From assembly GCA_016928395.1 (NCBI GenBank), contig JAFGKV010000019.1:1-30608 (forward strand): a stretch of DNA of 30,608 nt, in the 5' to 3' direction. A model generated the notes under the pieces. The model was given only the letters and a program-made list of their open reading frames with translations. It made no database searches and was not told where the DNA came from. The stretch comes from Candidatus Fermentibacterota bacterium. GTDB taxonomy: Bacteria; JAFGKV01. This document shows positions 1 to 8,357 of the stretch, in pieces (the stretch's first letter is position 1; each line of letters starts with the position of its first letter). Both the position numbers and the translations under genes were made by a program.

Positions 1-1710
1 CGTGTCGCCGATATCCTCGCCTTGTCGCTATCGACGCCGCGGCTTGCGTTGACCCAGGAAGCGGCGGCTGGTCTCTCAGGACGCGCGTTCCTCTCCGTCG
101 CGGGCCCTCCCGGGGCTCTGGAGGTTGAGCCATGGCTGTTCGTCTCGAGGCTGCCGTGGCTGTTCCGTGCGCAGGGTTGGGAATCTGCGCTTCTCCACAA
201 CGGCCTTGCCACTTGGGCCGAGGCCAAAGCTCGAATAGACGAGGCTACCCGGAACCGCCGGCCGGTACTCTGGATCTGGGTGGGAGGCGACGGGGGCGTG
301 ACGTGGGGCAACGGCACTCATGTTCTCCCTGAGGGTGATGGGTGCTTCGCCGCTGTGGTGGGTGAAAAGGCAGTGGAACCACTGCCGCCTGAGGCGGTCG
401 TTTCATGGGGGATTCTCGAAGCACTCTCGTCTGCCCACGCAGCAACCTGCTCGGGGCTCTCGGGCCTGGAATCACTCGACGATCCCTACGTGGCCCAGGG
501 GTTTGGCGCCTACAAACGGCTCTACGTAGATCTGTCCGTCAATGCAGAAGGAAGCGCCGTCGAACTATCCGCAATTGTGGATTCATGGGCACAGCGGCGT
601 CGCCTTGCTTCGGGGTTTCTTCGCTGGGCGGCAGAGATCCTTCCAGAGCATAGCAGCGGCTTGTCCCAGGCCGCTGCCTGTTTCGAGCAGGAGGCGATCC
701 AAAGCCTTGATCCACTGGCCCGTGCCCTTGCCGAGGATGCGGCTGCTCTGGGCTCCGCCAAGGAGTTGCTCTGGAGGGGGCTCTCGTGGTACATCAAGGG
801 GATTCAAATGATGGAGCCCGCGGCGTTCACCTACGCGGGCCTTGATTCAAGCCTCTGGGGGCTTCTCCATGCGCCCGATGAGGAACCCATGCCCCAGGGC
901 AGTGTCGCGGGCGTGCTAGAACTCATCAGGCACCAGATGCCCGCGGTTCGACGCATTGCCTACAGAAAGCTCATCGGCGCCCCGCTCCATCCCGAGAACT
1001 ATTGTGATCTGGAGGATGGCCTTCGTGATGAAGATCCCATGGTGCAGCAGGCGGCGTTGGCAGCGCTGGAAGCGATCCGGCCGCCGGATCTTCGAGGAAT
1101 TCTCTGGCGGGCGTTTCAGGACGCTTCCTCCGAGGTGTTGCATGGGAACGGCTATTTTCATCGCGCGTTGGTCTTGGCGCTGACGCGGGTTAGGGAAGCG
1201 GAGGTTCCGGGCCTCCTGGCCGAGGCGGCAGCGCATTGCCCACCAGGAGACTGTCGGCCTCGGTCTCTGCCGGCCTGGTGCGCCGAAGGTATCGTGGATC
1301 TGTTCGGTCAGGCATCCTGGCCGTATCTGAGGGTGATGCTACAGGCTTCATGCCCCTACGCGAGGGAAGCAGCGGCTGTAGCGTTGGGTCGTCTCGGGCG
1401 TGACGAGGCGCACAGCGAGCTCCATGCGATTGCATTTCGCGATACTTCGGCATTCGTGCAATGCGCGGCGTTGGGGGCGCTGGGGCGAACGGGGTTCCAC
1501 GAAGCGATTCCGAGGTTGCTCGATCTGTTGGAGGCCCCAGAGATGGAGATTAAAACGGCGGCTGCATCGGCTTTGGTGGAGATGGGGGAGCCCGTCCTAC
1601 CGTTTATCGAGGGTCGCATGAAGCGTGTCGGCCCGGATGGTTCGAGGACGCTGGCGATGGTCCGCGACGCCGTACGGCGGGGAGAGGCCCGAAACTTGCT
1701 TAAACGCTAG
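1..1710 (+). CDS. HEAT-repeat protein, 5' end cut by window edge
   Basis: The reading frame is already open at base 1 and ends in TAG at 1708-1710. The first possible start, TTG at 22, has no Shine-Dalgarno sequence, so the true start probably lies upstream. The N-terminal half (about 260 residues) is not recognised. From about residue 295 to the end there are degenerate alpha-helical HEAT-like repeats, seen as recurring patterns such as VRRIAYRKL, VQQAALAALEAI, AREAAAVALGRLG, VQCAALGALGRTG and IKTAAASALVEMG. HEAT repeats usually form protein-binding solenoids. The architecture resembles the TIGR02270 family of HEAT proteins found near some type VI secretion loci, but no T6SS gene is visible here, so that link is weak. 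The next gene starts 46 bases downstream on the same strand, so the two may be co-transcribed. Confidence 0.8.
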   Translation, partial: RVADILALSLSTPRLALTQEAAAGLSGRAFLSVAGPPGALEVEPWLFVSRLPWLFRAQGWESALLHNGLATWAEAKARIDEATRNRRPVLWIWVGGDGGVTWGNGTHVLPEGDGCFAAVVGEKAVEPLPPEAVVSWGILEALSSAHAATCSGLSGLESLDDPYVAQGFGAYKRLYVDLSVNAEGSAVELSAIVDSWAQRRRLASGFLRWAAEILPEHSSGLSQAAACFEQEAIQSLDPLARALAEDAAALGSAKELLWRGLSWYIKGIQMMEPAAFTYAGLDSSLWGLLHAPDEEPMPQGSVAGVLELIRHQMPAVRRIAYRKLIGAPLHPENYCDLEDGLRDEDPMVQQAALAALEAIRPPDLRGILWRAFQDASSEVLHGNGYFHRALVLALTRVREAEVPGLLAEAAAHCPPGDCRPRSLPAWCAEGIVDLFGQASWPYLRVMLQASCPYAREAAAVALGRLGRDEAHSELHAIAFRDTSAFVQCAALGALGRTGFHEAIPRLLDLLEAPEMEIKTAAASALVEMGEPVLPFIEGRMKRVGPDGSRTLAMVRDAVRRGEARNLLKR

Positions 1711-1756
1711 TAGTTTTCGCACACTGGCGCATTTTGGGGGGGCCGAAAGAGGCCTC

Positions 1757-2689
1757 ATGAGAGAAACGGTCCGCAAGCCAGCGATGACGTGGCAGCAACC
1801 CTCGGTACTCACCGCGCAGGATCTGTCGTCCCACCTGGAAGATGCGGGTCGGCTCGTCTGGGAAGACGTTGCCGAACTGCTGCGCGAAGTCGAGACCCGG
1901 CAAGCCAGTGTGGAGGAGTTGTTCGCTCGCTTGCTTTCGTCGATGCTTCCTCAGGGGCTGCGGGTTGCCCCCTGTCACGTTTTCAATCGAGAAGGGATTG
2001 TGGGCCCCGTATGCAAATTGACGGTGTATGACAGCCGTGTGTGGGCGCCTTTGCCCACGGCCCGAGGAACACATCTGATCCCCTCCCAGGCGGTGTTCGC
2101 TCTGGTGGAAGTGGACCGGATTCTTACTCCGGGAGTCGTCAACAGGACGCTGGATCTGTTCGAGAGCATGAGAGCCCTCTGGATTCAGGGGCAGGAACCT
2201 CCGCTTACCATGCTGCTGTCACTGGAGGGCGCCTCCGCACTGCATATCCGAGATCTGCTTCCCCCAGGAACGGAGTGTCATCTCGATGTGGTGGGCATTC
2301 TCGATCGCTGGCTCATCGTGTTTCAGGGCAGCAGAGAGGAGAGCGGGCCATTAGCGCGTCTGGGTACGGTCCCAGAGCGATATCCCCGGGTTGACTATCC
2401 CGGCCGTCACACGCCCATTCTGCTCCACCAGCTTCTTCATCAGCAGCTCCTGCCTGAGTATCGCGGGGCGGAGCACGATGCGCTTCGGCGCGAATTGGGT
2501 CGAATGGTCACTTCGCTGCTGCCGCTGTATGATCGTGAGTACTGTAAGAAGCACAGGGAACGGCTCAGCGTGCTGACCAACGAGCGACTGCGTCGCAATC
2601 CGACCCACGAAACCGTGCTCTTCTGCACGGATTTCCTGAGCTACCTCGACTTCATCAACCGCCCCTTCGAGAGCCTGCTACGGGTGTAG
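1757..2689 (+). CDS. DUF6602-like protein with degenerate PD-(D/E)XK-type motif
   Basis: This gene encodes 310 residues. ATG at 1757 is chosen because it has a purine-rich GAAAGAGG stretch just upstream and avoids overlap with the HEAT gene; an in-frame start at 1625 would lie inside that gene. An N-terminal helical segment (about residues 20-62, rich in L, E and R) precedes a core with KLTVYD (Asp92) and, after a short gap, AVFALVEVD (Glu118, Asp120). This spacing and context resemble DUF6602-type proteins, where a strand ending in D is followed by an IEVK strand, as in PD-(D/E)XK nucleases. Here the catalytic Lys position is Asp120, so the fold may be kept but nuclease activity is doubtful. 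The C-terminal third (about 225-310) is helical and unassigned. The family assignment is tentative. Confidence 0.7.
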   Translation: MRETVRKPAMTWQQPSVLTAQDLSSHLEDAGRLVWEDVAELLREVETRQASVEELFARLLSSMLPQGLRVAPCHVFNREGIVGPVCKLTVYDSRVWAPLPTARGTHLIPSQAVFALVEVDRILTPGVVNRTLDLFESMRALWIQGQEPPLTMLLSLEGASALHIRDLLPPGTECHLDVVGILDRWLIVFQGSREESGPLARLGTVPERYPRVDYPGRHTPILLHQLLHQQLLPEYRGAEHDALRRELGRMVTSLLPLYDREYCKKHRERLSVLTNERLRRNPTHETVLFCTDFLSYLDFINRPFESLLRV

Positions 2690-3041
2690 CCTGCCGAGCT
2701 GTGCTCGGCATCTATGGCGTGCGAGGAGTCTGCGGGGCCGCTATCGGAGCCGGATATCCATCGATTCGACTGCGAAGTCGAGTGCGATAGGGACCGCAAT
2801 CGGGTTTCAATGCCTATTCTGAAGCAAGAGCACAGACGCTGCGTTACGGCGCATCGGCTCGTCCGGACCAGCCGGCCCGCCCTCCAAGGGCTTCTCGGGT
2901 TCGGCTACTACGATCCCAGGGACTGCTCACCTGCTGCCGCGCCCGGAACCACCTGCCAGCAATAGGACGCCACCACGGCCGGCATCGACCGAGAAGCCGA
3001 TGGCGGCGGAGACGCCGACAGCACACGTGGGAAAGCACCCA
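2690..3041. other. Intergenic region without a convincing gene
   Basis: This 352-base gap separates two convergent transcription units. It holds the stem-loop at 2692-2710 and a second small inverted repeat (TCGACT 2766-2771, AGTCGA 2776-2781, loop GCGA). The short open frames in it have no recognisable protein pattern or ribosome-binding site. Confidence 0.5.
2692..2710 (+). terminator. Stem-loop just after the DUF6602-like gene
   Basis: TGCCGAG (2692-2698) and CTCGGCA (2704-2710) form a perfect 7-bp stem with a 5-nt loop, two bases after the stop codon at 2689. There is no T-tract, so it is either a weak intrinsic terminator or an mRNA 3'-end stabiliser. Confidence 0.4.
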
Positions 3042-3890
3042 TCAGGAGAGCGTTCGCCTCACCCCGAAGCGACGCCGCTGAAGGTCAGCCACGACGCCAA
3101 GCATCCCTCCGCCCAGACCCACCGTGATGCCCACAATGCCGCCGATGAGCCCGAGAGTGGTCACCGCCATGGAGCCCCTGGCCGTCTCCAGGGAGAGTAC
3201 CGCAAATACGAGTAGTATGGAAGGGAGAAGACAGTGCATGGCGAATACCGCGCGCACGCGAACTTTTCGCAGGGCTTCCCACTCCCGTTCCTGGCGTGCC
3301 GGATCCGGACCCCGGATGATCTGGGGTGCACTGACCTCTGCCGCCAGCCACCAGCGGTACAGTACAAGCTCACCCAAGGCGAGCAGAGTCAACACAGAGG
3401 CGAGTGCGAGGCCACCAGGGGGAATCGGCACAGCAAGGAGGCGCCAGGCAAGAGCCGCCAGCCCCACAGACACGATCATCAAGGGAAACCTCAGGATCGA
3501 TTTGGGAAGGTAGTCCCTAACGGCGCGGGTGCGAAGGCTGGCGGAACGTGGCCCCTCCGCTGAGGGGGTCCTGCCCGCTTTCAGCAGGCTATCCTGGGCC
3601 CGCACCAGGGGCATGGCCATTCCCCACCATAGGCCATGAAAGCCTGCCAGTGCTACCAGCAATGCCAAGGTGTTTCCTGGCACAACATCTCGAGGTATCA
3701 GAGCCCACCCGACGACGTAGGCGAGGGAAATGAACATTGAGACTGCCAGCAGCTTCCCGATTCTCCGATGGCCTTCGATGTGGGTCCCAAGGGATCGGGC
3801 CTCTCTGCGGGCCGAAGAAAGCATGAGCCACGCCATCAGCGGGACGGAAAGGACCGCTATCACCGGGAACAGGATTTCGAAAGCTCTCAT
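3042..3890 (-). CDS. Multi-pass membrane protein paired with GntR regulator
   Basis: This gene encodes 282 residues. I see about seven hydrophobic segments, roughly at residues 5-26, 45-66, 72-95, 134-155, 158-180, 216-236 and 243-267, the last rich in glycine. They are joined by basic loops such as RREARSLGTHIEGHRR. A longer charged cytoplasmic loop (about 185-215) lies between the fifth and sixth segments. The start codon overlaps the stop of the upstream regulator gene (ATGA at 3887-3890), which implies translational coupling. YtrA-type GntR regulators often sit next to membrane proteins or ABC transporters that they control; here there is no ATPase partner. The specific function is unknown. 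It could be a DUF1648-like or related integral membrane protein, but I see no diagnostic motif. Confidence 0.8.
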   Translation of the reverse strand: MRAFEILFPVIAVLSVPLMAWLMLSSARREARSLGTHIEGHRRIGKLLAVSMFISLAYVVGWALIPRDVVPGNTLALLVALAGFHGLWWGMAMPLVRAQDSLLKAGRTPSAEGPRSASLRTRAVRDYLPKSILRFPLMIVSVGLAALAWRLLAVPIPPGGLALASVLTLLALGELVLYRWWLAAEVSAPQIIRGPDPARQEREWEALRKVRVRAVFAMHCLLPSILLVFAVLSLETARGSMAVTTLGLIGGIVGITVGLGGGMLGVVADLQRRRFGVRRTLS

Positions 3891-4282
3891 CTTGGGCTCC
3901 CTCCTCTTTGAGTCTCAAGCTCACGGCTCAGCAATGCTCTAAGTTCGTCCGCGTCTATCCCGGCCCTTGGCGACTGCGCCACCGCTTCGCGCAGGCTGGC
4001 CAGGACCATGGTTCTCGCTTCTCTGCGCGCGGCAGCGGACCAGTCGGTCTTTTGCCGTACAATCGCCCGTCTTCCCCGCACGACATGGACGAAGCCTTCA
4101 TCGGCCATGTGGCGATAGGCACGGGCCACCGTGTTCCAGTGTACGCCCAGGTCACCCGCGAGCTGCCGCGCCGACGGTAATGGCTGCCCAGGGCTCACGG
4201 CACCAGTCACCACAGCCTCCTTGAGAGACTGCACCAACTGATCCACGACAGTCGTGGGGCTACTGAGATCAATCGTAATCAT
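3887..4282 (-). CDS. YtrA-type GntR family transcriptional regulator
   Basis: This gene encodes 131 residues, typical for the short YtrA subfamily. The GntR winged helix-turn-helix occupies about residues 10-76: an N-terminal helix (VVDQLVQSLKEAVVTGAV), then GQPLPSARQLAGDLGVHWNT, then helix TVARAYRHMADEGFV and a wing ending VRGRRAIVR. The remaining 55 residues form a short helical dimerisation tail; no large effector-binding domain is present. ATG at 4282 is chosen over an in-frame ATG at 4330 because a good promoter (TTGACA, 17 bases, TACACT) lies between them, so the longer product would start upstream of its own promoter. No Shine-Dalgarno sequence precedes 4282. It probably represses itself and the overlapping membrane-protein gene through an inverted repeat at the promoter. 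Confidence 0.9.
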   Translation of the reverse strand: MITIDLSSPTTVVDQLVQSLKEAVVTGAVSPGQPLPSARQLAGDLGVHWNTVARAYRHMADEGFVHVVRGRRAIVRQKTDWSAAARREARTMVLASLREAVAQSPRAGIDADELRALLSRELETQRGGSPR

Positions 4283-4288
4283 GGTCGC

Positions 4289-4317
4289 AGTGTACAGTAC
4301 AATGATACAGTTGTCAA
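4289..4317 (-). promoter_or_regulatory. Sigma-70-like promoter of the GntR operon
   Basis: Read on the minus strand, TTGACA (4317-4312) is followed by exactly 17 bases and TACACT (4294-4289). The expected transcription start, about 7 bases after the -10 box, falls on the A of the ATG at 4282, which suggests a leaderless mRNA. Confidence 0.7.
4291..4309. promoter_or_regulatory. Candidate GntR operator (TGTA...TACA inverted repeat)
   Basis: TGTA (4291-4294) and TACA (4306-4309) are inverted arms around CAGTACAATGA, and an internal TACA (4298-4301) gives a shorter TGTA-N3-TACA palindrome. The site overlaps the -10 box and spacer of the GntR promoter, as expected for an autorepressor operator. 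The assignment to this regulator is inference. Confidence 0.5.
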
Positions 4318-4575
4318 GACGTTTGTTCAATGTGTGATACTCATGGCCGATGAAGAATCCCCCTGCGTAATGTCAGCCCGATCTCTGGCCGCCCGCCGGT
4401 CGCGCGAGTACGGGGGTTGCGCTCCGTCGGCGATAGAGGCTATCTATTCCACCCTTGGTGCGCTCGAATTGGTCCAGGGATGAGGTGGCGGCAGTGGTTT
4501 CTCTGCGGGCAACCCCGCCATAGGCAACGCCCGCGCGTGACCTGGATTCTGCGTCTCAACTCACGGGAGTGTTCC

Positions 4576-5388
4576 ATGCAGACGAGGATCGAATCGATAT
4601 CGCCGGTCATGCAGGCCCTTCTGGCAACCCTCTTCACGTGGGCTCTTACCGCGGCGGGAGCATGCCTCGTTCTGTTCGCTCGTAGCATCAAGCAGAAACT
4701 CATGGATTCGATGCTCGGATTTGCCGCTGGGGTGATGATTGCGGCCAGCTTCTGGTCGCTCTTGGCGCCAGGGATTGCCATGGCTGAGGAGATGGGCATG
4801 GTGCCCTGGCTTACCGCGGCTATTGGGTTTCTCGCAGGCGGTGTGTTCATGCGGGTGGTTGACAGGTTTCTACCCCATCTGCACCCCGATATGTTTGCGG
4901 CACCGGAAGGCGCCAAGACATCATGGCAGCGAAGCACCCTGCTGGTGCTGGCCATCACACTCCACAATATCCCGGAAGGCCTGGCAGTTGGAGTCGCTTT
5001 TGGCGCAGTTGCAGCCGGGCTGCCCTCGGCGACCTTGGGCGGCGCCATCGCGCTGGCGCTGGGAATCGGTCTCCAGAACTTCCCTGAGGGTGCCGCGGTT
5101 TCCTTGCCGCTACGCCGTGAAGGGATGAGCATCAAGAAGAGTCTGTTCCTTGGGCAGCTCTCAGGAGCAGTGGAGCCGGTGGCCGGCATTATCGGTGCCG
5201 TGTTTGTCATGCACATGCAGCAGATTTTGCCCTATGCCCTGTGTTTCGCTGCGGGCGCCATGATCTTCGTCGTGGTCGAGGAACTCATTCCGGAGTCGCA
5301 GCGCATCGAGTCGAATATCGACACCGTAACCCTTGCCACCATGGTCGGCTTTACAATAATGATGATTCTCGATGTCGCGCTGGGATAG
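4576..5388 (+). CDS. ZIP family divalent metal transporter (GufA-like)
   Basis: This gene encodes 270 residues with about eight hydrophobic helices. It should be an inner-membrane transporter moving zinc or related divalent metals. The two signature metal-site helices are present: HNIPEG (His130, Asn131, Glu134) and QNFPEG (Gln167, Asn168, Glu171), plus the conserved VVEELIPES near 233-241. A Gln rather than His in the second motif is typical of the GufA-like branch as far as I recall. A histidine-containing loop (LPHLHPDMF, about 99-107) precedes them. ATG at 4576 is chosen because GGGAG lies about six bases upstream and the protein then begins just before the first helix; an in-frame start at 4417 adds an uncharacteristic basic extension. 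It seems to be a single-gene unit. Confidence 0.92.
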   Translation: MQTRIESISPVMQALLATLFTWALTAAGACLVLFARSIKQKLMDSMLGFAAGVMIAASFWSLLAPGIAMAEEMGMVPWLTAAIGFLAGGVFMRVVDRFLPHLHPDMFAAPEGAKTSWQRSTLLVLAITLHNIPEGLAVGVAFGAVAAGLPSATLGGAIALALGIGLQNFPEGAAVSLPLRREGMSIKKSLFLGQLSGAVEPVAGIIGAVFVMHMQQILPYALCFAAGAMIFVVVEELIPESQRIESNIDTVTLATMVGFTIMMILDVALG

Positions 5389-5523
5389 AGGAGAAACGAT
5401 GGGGAACGAGTCGGCGCGGGCACCAGTCAATCGGTACTCTGGGCGGTGTCGCCTCAGACCAGGGATCACCTACGATGAGCATTGTGAGGATGGATGGAAG
5501 GAAGAGCGGGGCTTGGGAGCTGA

Positions 5524-5564
5524 CTGCTCAGAGCAGACCACACAGAGGTCCTCGCGAAGCGAGG
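5524..5564. promoter_or_regulatory. Two adjacent small hairpins upstream of the secreted-protein gene
   Basis: CTGCTC/GAGCAG (5524-5529 and 5531-5536) is followed by CCTCGC-GAA-GCGAGG (5550-5564). Both are perfect inverted repeats. They lie 50-90 bases before the start at 5613 and could be a terminator for the ZIP gene or part of a 5' leader. The role is not known. Confidence 0.3.
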
Positions 5565-5612
5565 CGAAGTGCGTACCGCCAATGGCTCGCATACGAGCGA
5601 ACAGGAGGAACC

Positions 5613-8357
5613 ATGCGTTCACTGGGTAGACTTGACCAGTTCTCCCCGGCCCGCGTCCAGGCGACGATGCTTCTTTGGGCATGTCTGATCACGGCAATGA
5701 TTGCGAGTGCAGCGTATGCCACACCGCCTCTGGAATGGTCGCTGCAGGACGGACGGGATGCCGGTTATCGTTCGGTGGAGGATGTCAATGTCTCGCATGC
5801 CATCGCGCCTCGCGTAGACGACCGGTATGTCTTTGCCACGAACTACAATTACCTCTTCGAACTCCGCCAGATCGCCCAGTTTCTTCAGGTGTGGCAGGTG
5901 ATTGACCCGGCCAGCCCCGACTTCGGCGGTATGATAGAGGCCGAAGCCGGCGCCCTTGCAGACGTGATCCAGACAGATAATACCCTGGAAGCCATCATCG
6001 CCTGGTGCCTATATGCCGTTGTCTTCGGCGATACTGCGACCTATGGCGAGAATGTCCGCACTGCATGGGAGTATTGCTGGCGGTACCCGGCCTGGCTCGA
6101 AGAGGGTTCGGCTGGTGATGACTATTACCGGAACCACAACTGCGCATGGGGCGCGTGGGCCGCCCTGACCTACGAAGAGGCCTATGGAGATCCCATTCAT
6201 GCCTCGTACGCCGACACCTGTGCCGCCTACATGATCGATCACCCCATGTCGTTCAACGCCTCAGGAGCCTATCGCTGGATCAACCCGTTCGTCACCGGGT
6301 GGATGGCGGGTAATCTGTATTTCTGGGGCGAGACCATCGGCAGCGCTGCAGTGATGGACACGGCGGTCGGCATGGGTAACCGCGTGCGCGAATGGATCGA
6401 GGCCGATCCGATCACGAGACTCTCGGAGGAGCGGTGGGCCATGTCCTCGGGCACCGCGGTGTGGGGAGTCTGCAACTCTACCTTTCGGGCCGATCCGGCC
6501 CAAGGTACGGCATGGGTCGCTGAATACGGACCCCTGATGGATACGTTCCAGCCGTGGCGCAATGCGCCCGATGACGGCTACGATTGGGACAATGCATGGA
6601 ACGTGGCATATGCCAATGCCCATCATGCCATGTACCTGCTCAGTGGGGTCGACCAGTACGGCGCCAACTTCCAGGCCTTGACCGATACTCTCCTTTCCTA
6701 TGACACCGACGATGACGGGGGCATTCCCGCCACTACCATGGACCCGCCCACCGAGGACATGACGTGGGTCTCCTCCTACCTCTGGCTCATGGGAGTGCAC
6801 AACCTGGCCACGCATTTGCCCGACATCGACGTGGGCGTGTGGCGCCTTTGGGCCGAGGCGGCCCGGCCGCCCTTCCATGTCGGCGATTCCCTCATCGTAC
6901 ACTGCACCTTCGCCAATTTCGGACGCGAGTCGCAGGAAGAAGTCATCGCCGCCATCGTCGTGACGGATCCCACCGGCGGTGAACTTGTTCAGCAATGGAA
7001 TTGGAGCATGGCGCAAGGTGAGAACATCGAGGTGACGACCACGTGGCCTTTGCCTGTACCGGGGACCTATCAGCTGACCGCGTCCGCCGGATGCCCCGGC
7101 GATGAAGACTCTGCGAACGACGAACTGTCGGTATCGGTGGAAGTCGTGCCCGTGGTACAGGTTGCCGGCATCTTGGAGTCGACGCTCACCGGCTTGCCCC
7201 TGGGCGGACGAATCACGGCCGCATACCTGCTGGAGGGCCAGGATCCCGCTCCGTATGACACCTGCTGGGCCGGCCCCGACGACGGGCGCTGGGTCCTTGA
7301 ACTGCCCGAAGGCCAGTACTTCCTCGCGGTGGAACCCCGGCTTCCGTATCCAGAACATGCTGAGACTCTGCTAGTGGCCGGCCCGTCCCTGGCTATTGGC
7401 ATCACCTTCGACCGTGTCGCTGATATGGTGCTTGTGGATGATGATGACGGGGAGAACATCGAGACCTTCCTCCTCCAATCATGCGACACCTTGGGCCTGG
7501 TTTCACGGCATTGGGATCGCGCGACAGATCCTGTACCCTCGACGACCCATCTTCTAGAGTTCCCCACGGTTCCCGTGGTATGGCTCACCGGCGAAGCGAC
7601 GGCCCTGGCCCTGGAGGCCGGCGAGCAGGATTCCCTCGCGGCATTCCTCCAGGGCGGCGGCATGCTCTTGCTGACCGGCCAGAATGCCGTCGAGTTCTGC
7701 GGTGATGGAGTGCTGTTCGAGGAGTGGTTCCCGGTGGCCTTCGCCTCCAACACCTTCGATCACATTCTCGACCTGGATTCATCCGATCCCTTCAATTCCG
7801 GCTACGTCCATATCGGCACCGCAGGGTTTGGTTCGGCAAATAACCAGCGTGCACAGGATGTTCTCGCTCTGGTACAAACCCCCGGAGTCGATGCGTTTCC
7901 CTTTGCCTCCTACAGCCCCGGGTCGGTAGCCGGTATCTGGTTCGATGGTATGGGCGCTCGGCGTATCCTGCTGGGGTTTGGGCTGGAAGGGGTCGGGCTT
8001 CCGAGCCAGCCCCAGGGGTTCATGCCCCGGCACGTGCTCCTGGGCCGGTCTCTGGCTTGGCTGGCCGGTGAGGTCGGGATCTTCGATGCCGACGAGACCC
8101 TTCCCCGGCAGCCGGTCTTGTGTGTCGGTCCGAATCCGGCCCGGGATCTGATCACCCTGACGTACTGGTCACCCTCGGTCGCGCGTACCGTACGGTTTCA
8201 CATCTATGATGCAGGGGGGAGGCGGGTAGCTGCCTGCACCCTGCAGGGTGAATCCCGCACCGTTGTGGCGACCTTCAACACTTCGGGCCTTGCGTCGGGT
8301 CACTACCTGTGTCGGGCGGGCACCGCGGCGGCGAGACCCTTGGTTATCCTTCGATAG
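5613..8357 (+). CDS. Large secreted protein with toroid-like, CARDB-like and T9SS-type sorting domains
   Basis: This gene encodes 914 residues. ATG at 5613 follows a consensus AGGAGG (5603-5608); the frame is open further upstream only inside the ZIP gene. A signal peptide covers about residues 1-36, with hydrophobic core LLWACLITAMIASAA and likely cleavage after AYA. Residues about 40-410 are helix-rich with many Trp, Tyr and Asn, suggesting an alpha/alpha-toroid like glycan-active or related enzymes; no catalytic residues can be assigned. About 420-530 looks like a CARDB-type beta-sandwich (DIDVGVW...GDSLIVHCTFANFG). A Gly-rich alpha/beta domain at about 605-820 begins VLVDDDDGENIETF and contains LTGEATAL and GGGMLLLTGQNA, similar to DUF4350/glutaminase-like folds. 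Residues 834-914 match a Por/FlgD-like type IX sorting tail (GPNPARDLITLTYW, FHIYDAGGRRV, LASGHYLCR). It is probably surface-displayed or released. Confidence 0.85.
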   Translation: MRSLGRLDQFSPARVQATMLLWACLITAMIASAAYATPPLEWSLQDGRDAGYRSVEDVNVSHAIAPRVDDRYVFATNYNYLFELRQIAQFLQVWQVIDPASPDFGGMIEAEAGALADVIQTDNTLEAIIAWCLYAVVFGDTATYGENVRTAWEYCWRYPAWLEEGSAGDDYYRNHNCAWGAWAALTYEEAYGDPIHASYADTCAAYMIDHPMSFNASGAYRWINPFVTGWMAGNLYFWGETIGSAAVMDTAVGMGNRVREWIEADPITRLSEERWAMSSGTAVWGVCNSTFRADPAQGTAWVAEYGPLMDTFQPWRNAPDDGYDWDNAWNVAYANAHHAMYLLSGVDQYGANFQALTDTLLSYDTDDDGGIPATTMDPPTEDMTWVSSYLWLMGVHNLATHLPDIDVGVWRLWAEAARPPFHVGDSLIVHCTFANFGRESQEEVIAAIVVTDPTGGELVQQWNWSMAQGENIEVTTTWPLPVPGTYQLTASAGCPGDEDSANDELSVSVEVVPVVQVAGILESTLTGLPLGGRITAAYLLEGQDPAPYDTCWAGPDDGRWVLELPEGQYFLAVEPRLPYPEHAETLLVAGPSLAIGITFDRVADMVLVDDDDGENIETFLLQSCDTLGLVSRHWDRATDPVPSTTHLLEFPTVPVVWLTGEATALALEAGEQDSLAAFLQGGGMLLLTGQNAVEFCGDGVLFEEWFPVAFASNTFDHILDLDSSDPFNSGYVHIGTAGFGSANNQRAQDVLALVQTPGVDAFPFASYSPGSVAGIWFDGMGARRILLGFGLEGVGLPSQPQGFMPRHVLLGRSLAWLAGEVGIFDADETLPRQPVLCVGPNPARDLITLTYWSPSVARTVRFHIYDAGGRRVAACTLQGESRTVVATFNTSGLASGHYLCRAGTAAARPLVILR

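Noticed and set aside
2714-2965. 83-codon open frame between the convergent genes
   Set aside because: No ribosome-binding site and no recognisable pattern; probably chance.
5241-5612. Longer in-frame extension of the secreted-protein gene
   Set aside because: It overlaps the ZIP gene, has no ribosome-binding site, and would put the signal peptide far inside the protein; AGGAGG fits the ATG at 5613.
5399-5629. Short open frame with GAGGAG just after the ZIP gene
   Set aside because: Good ribosome-binding site, but its composition is not protein-like, it contains the hairpins at 5524-5564, and it overlaps the next gene start.
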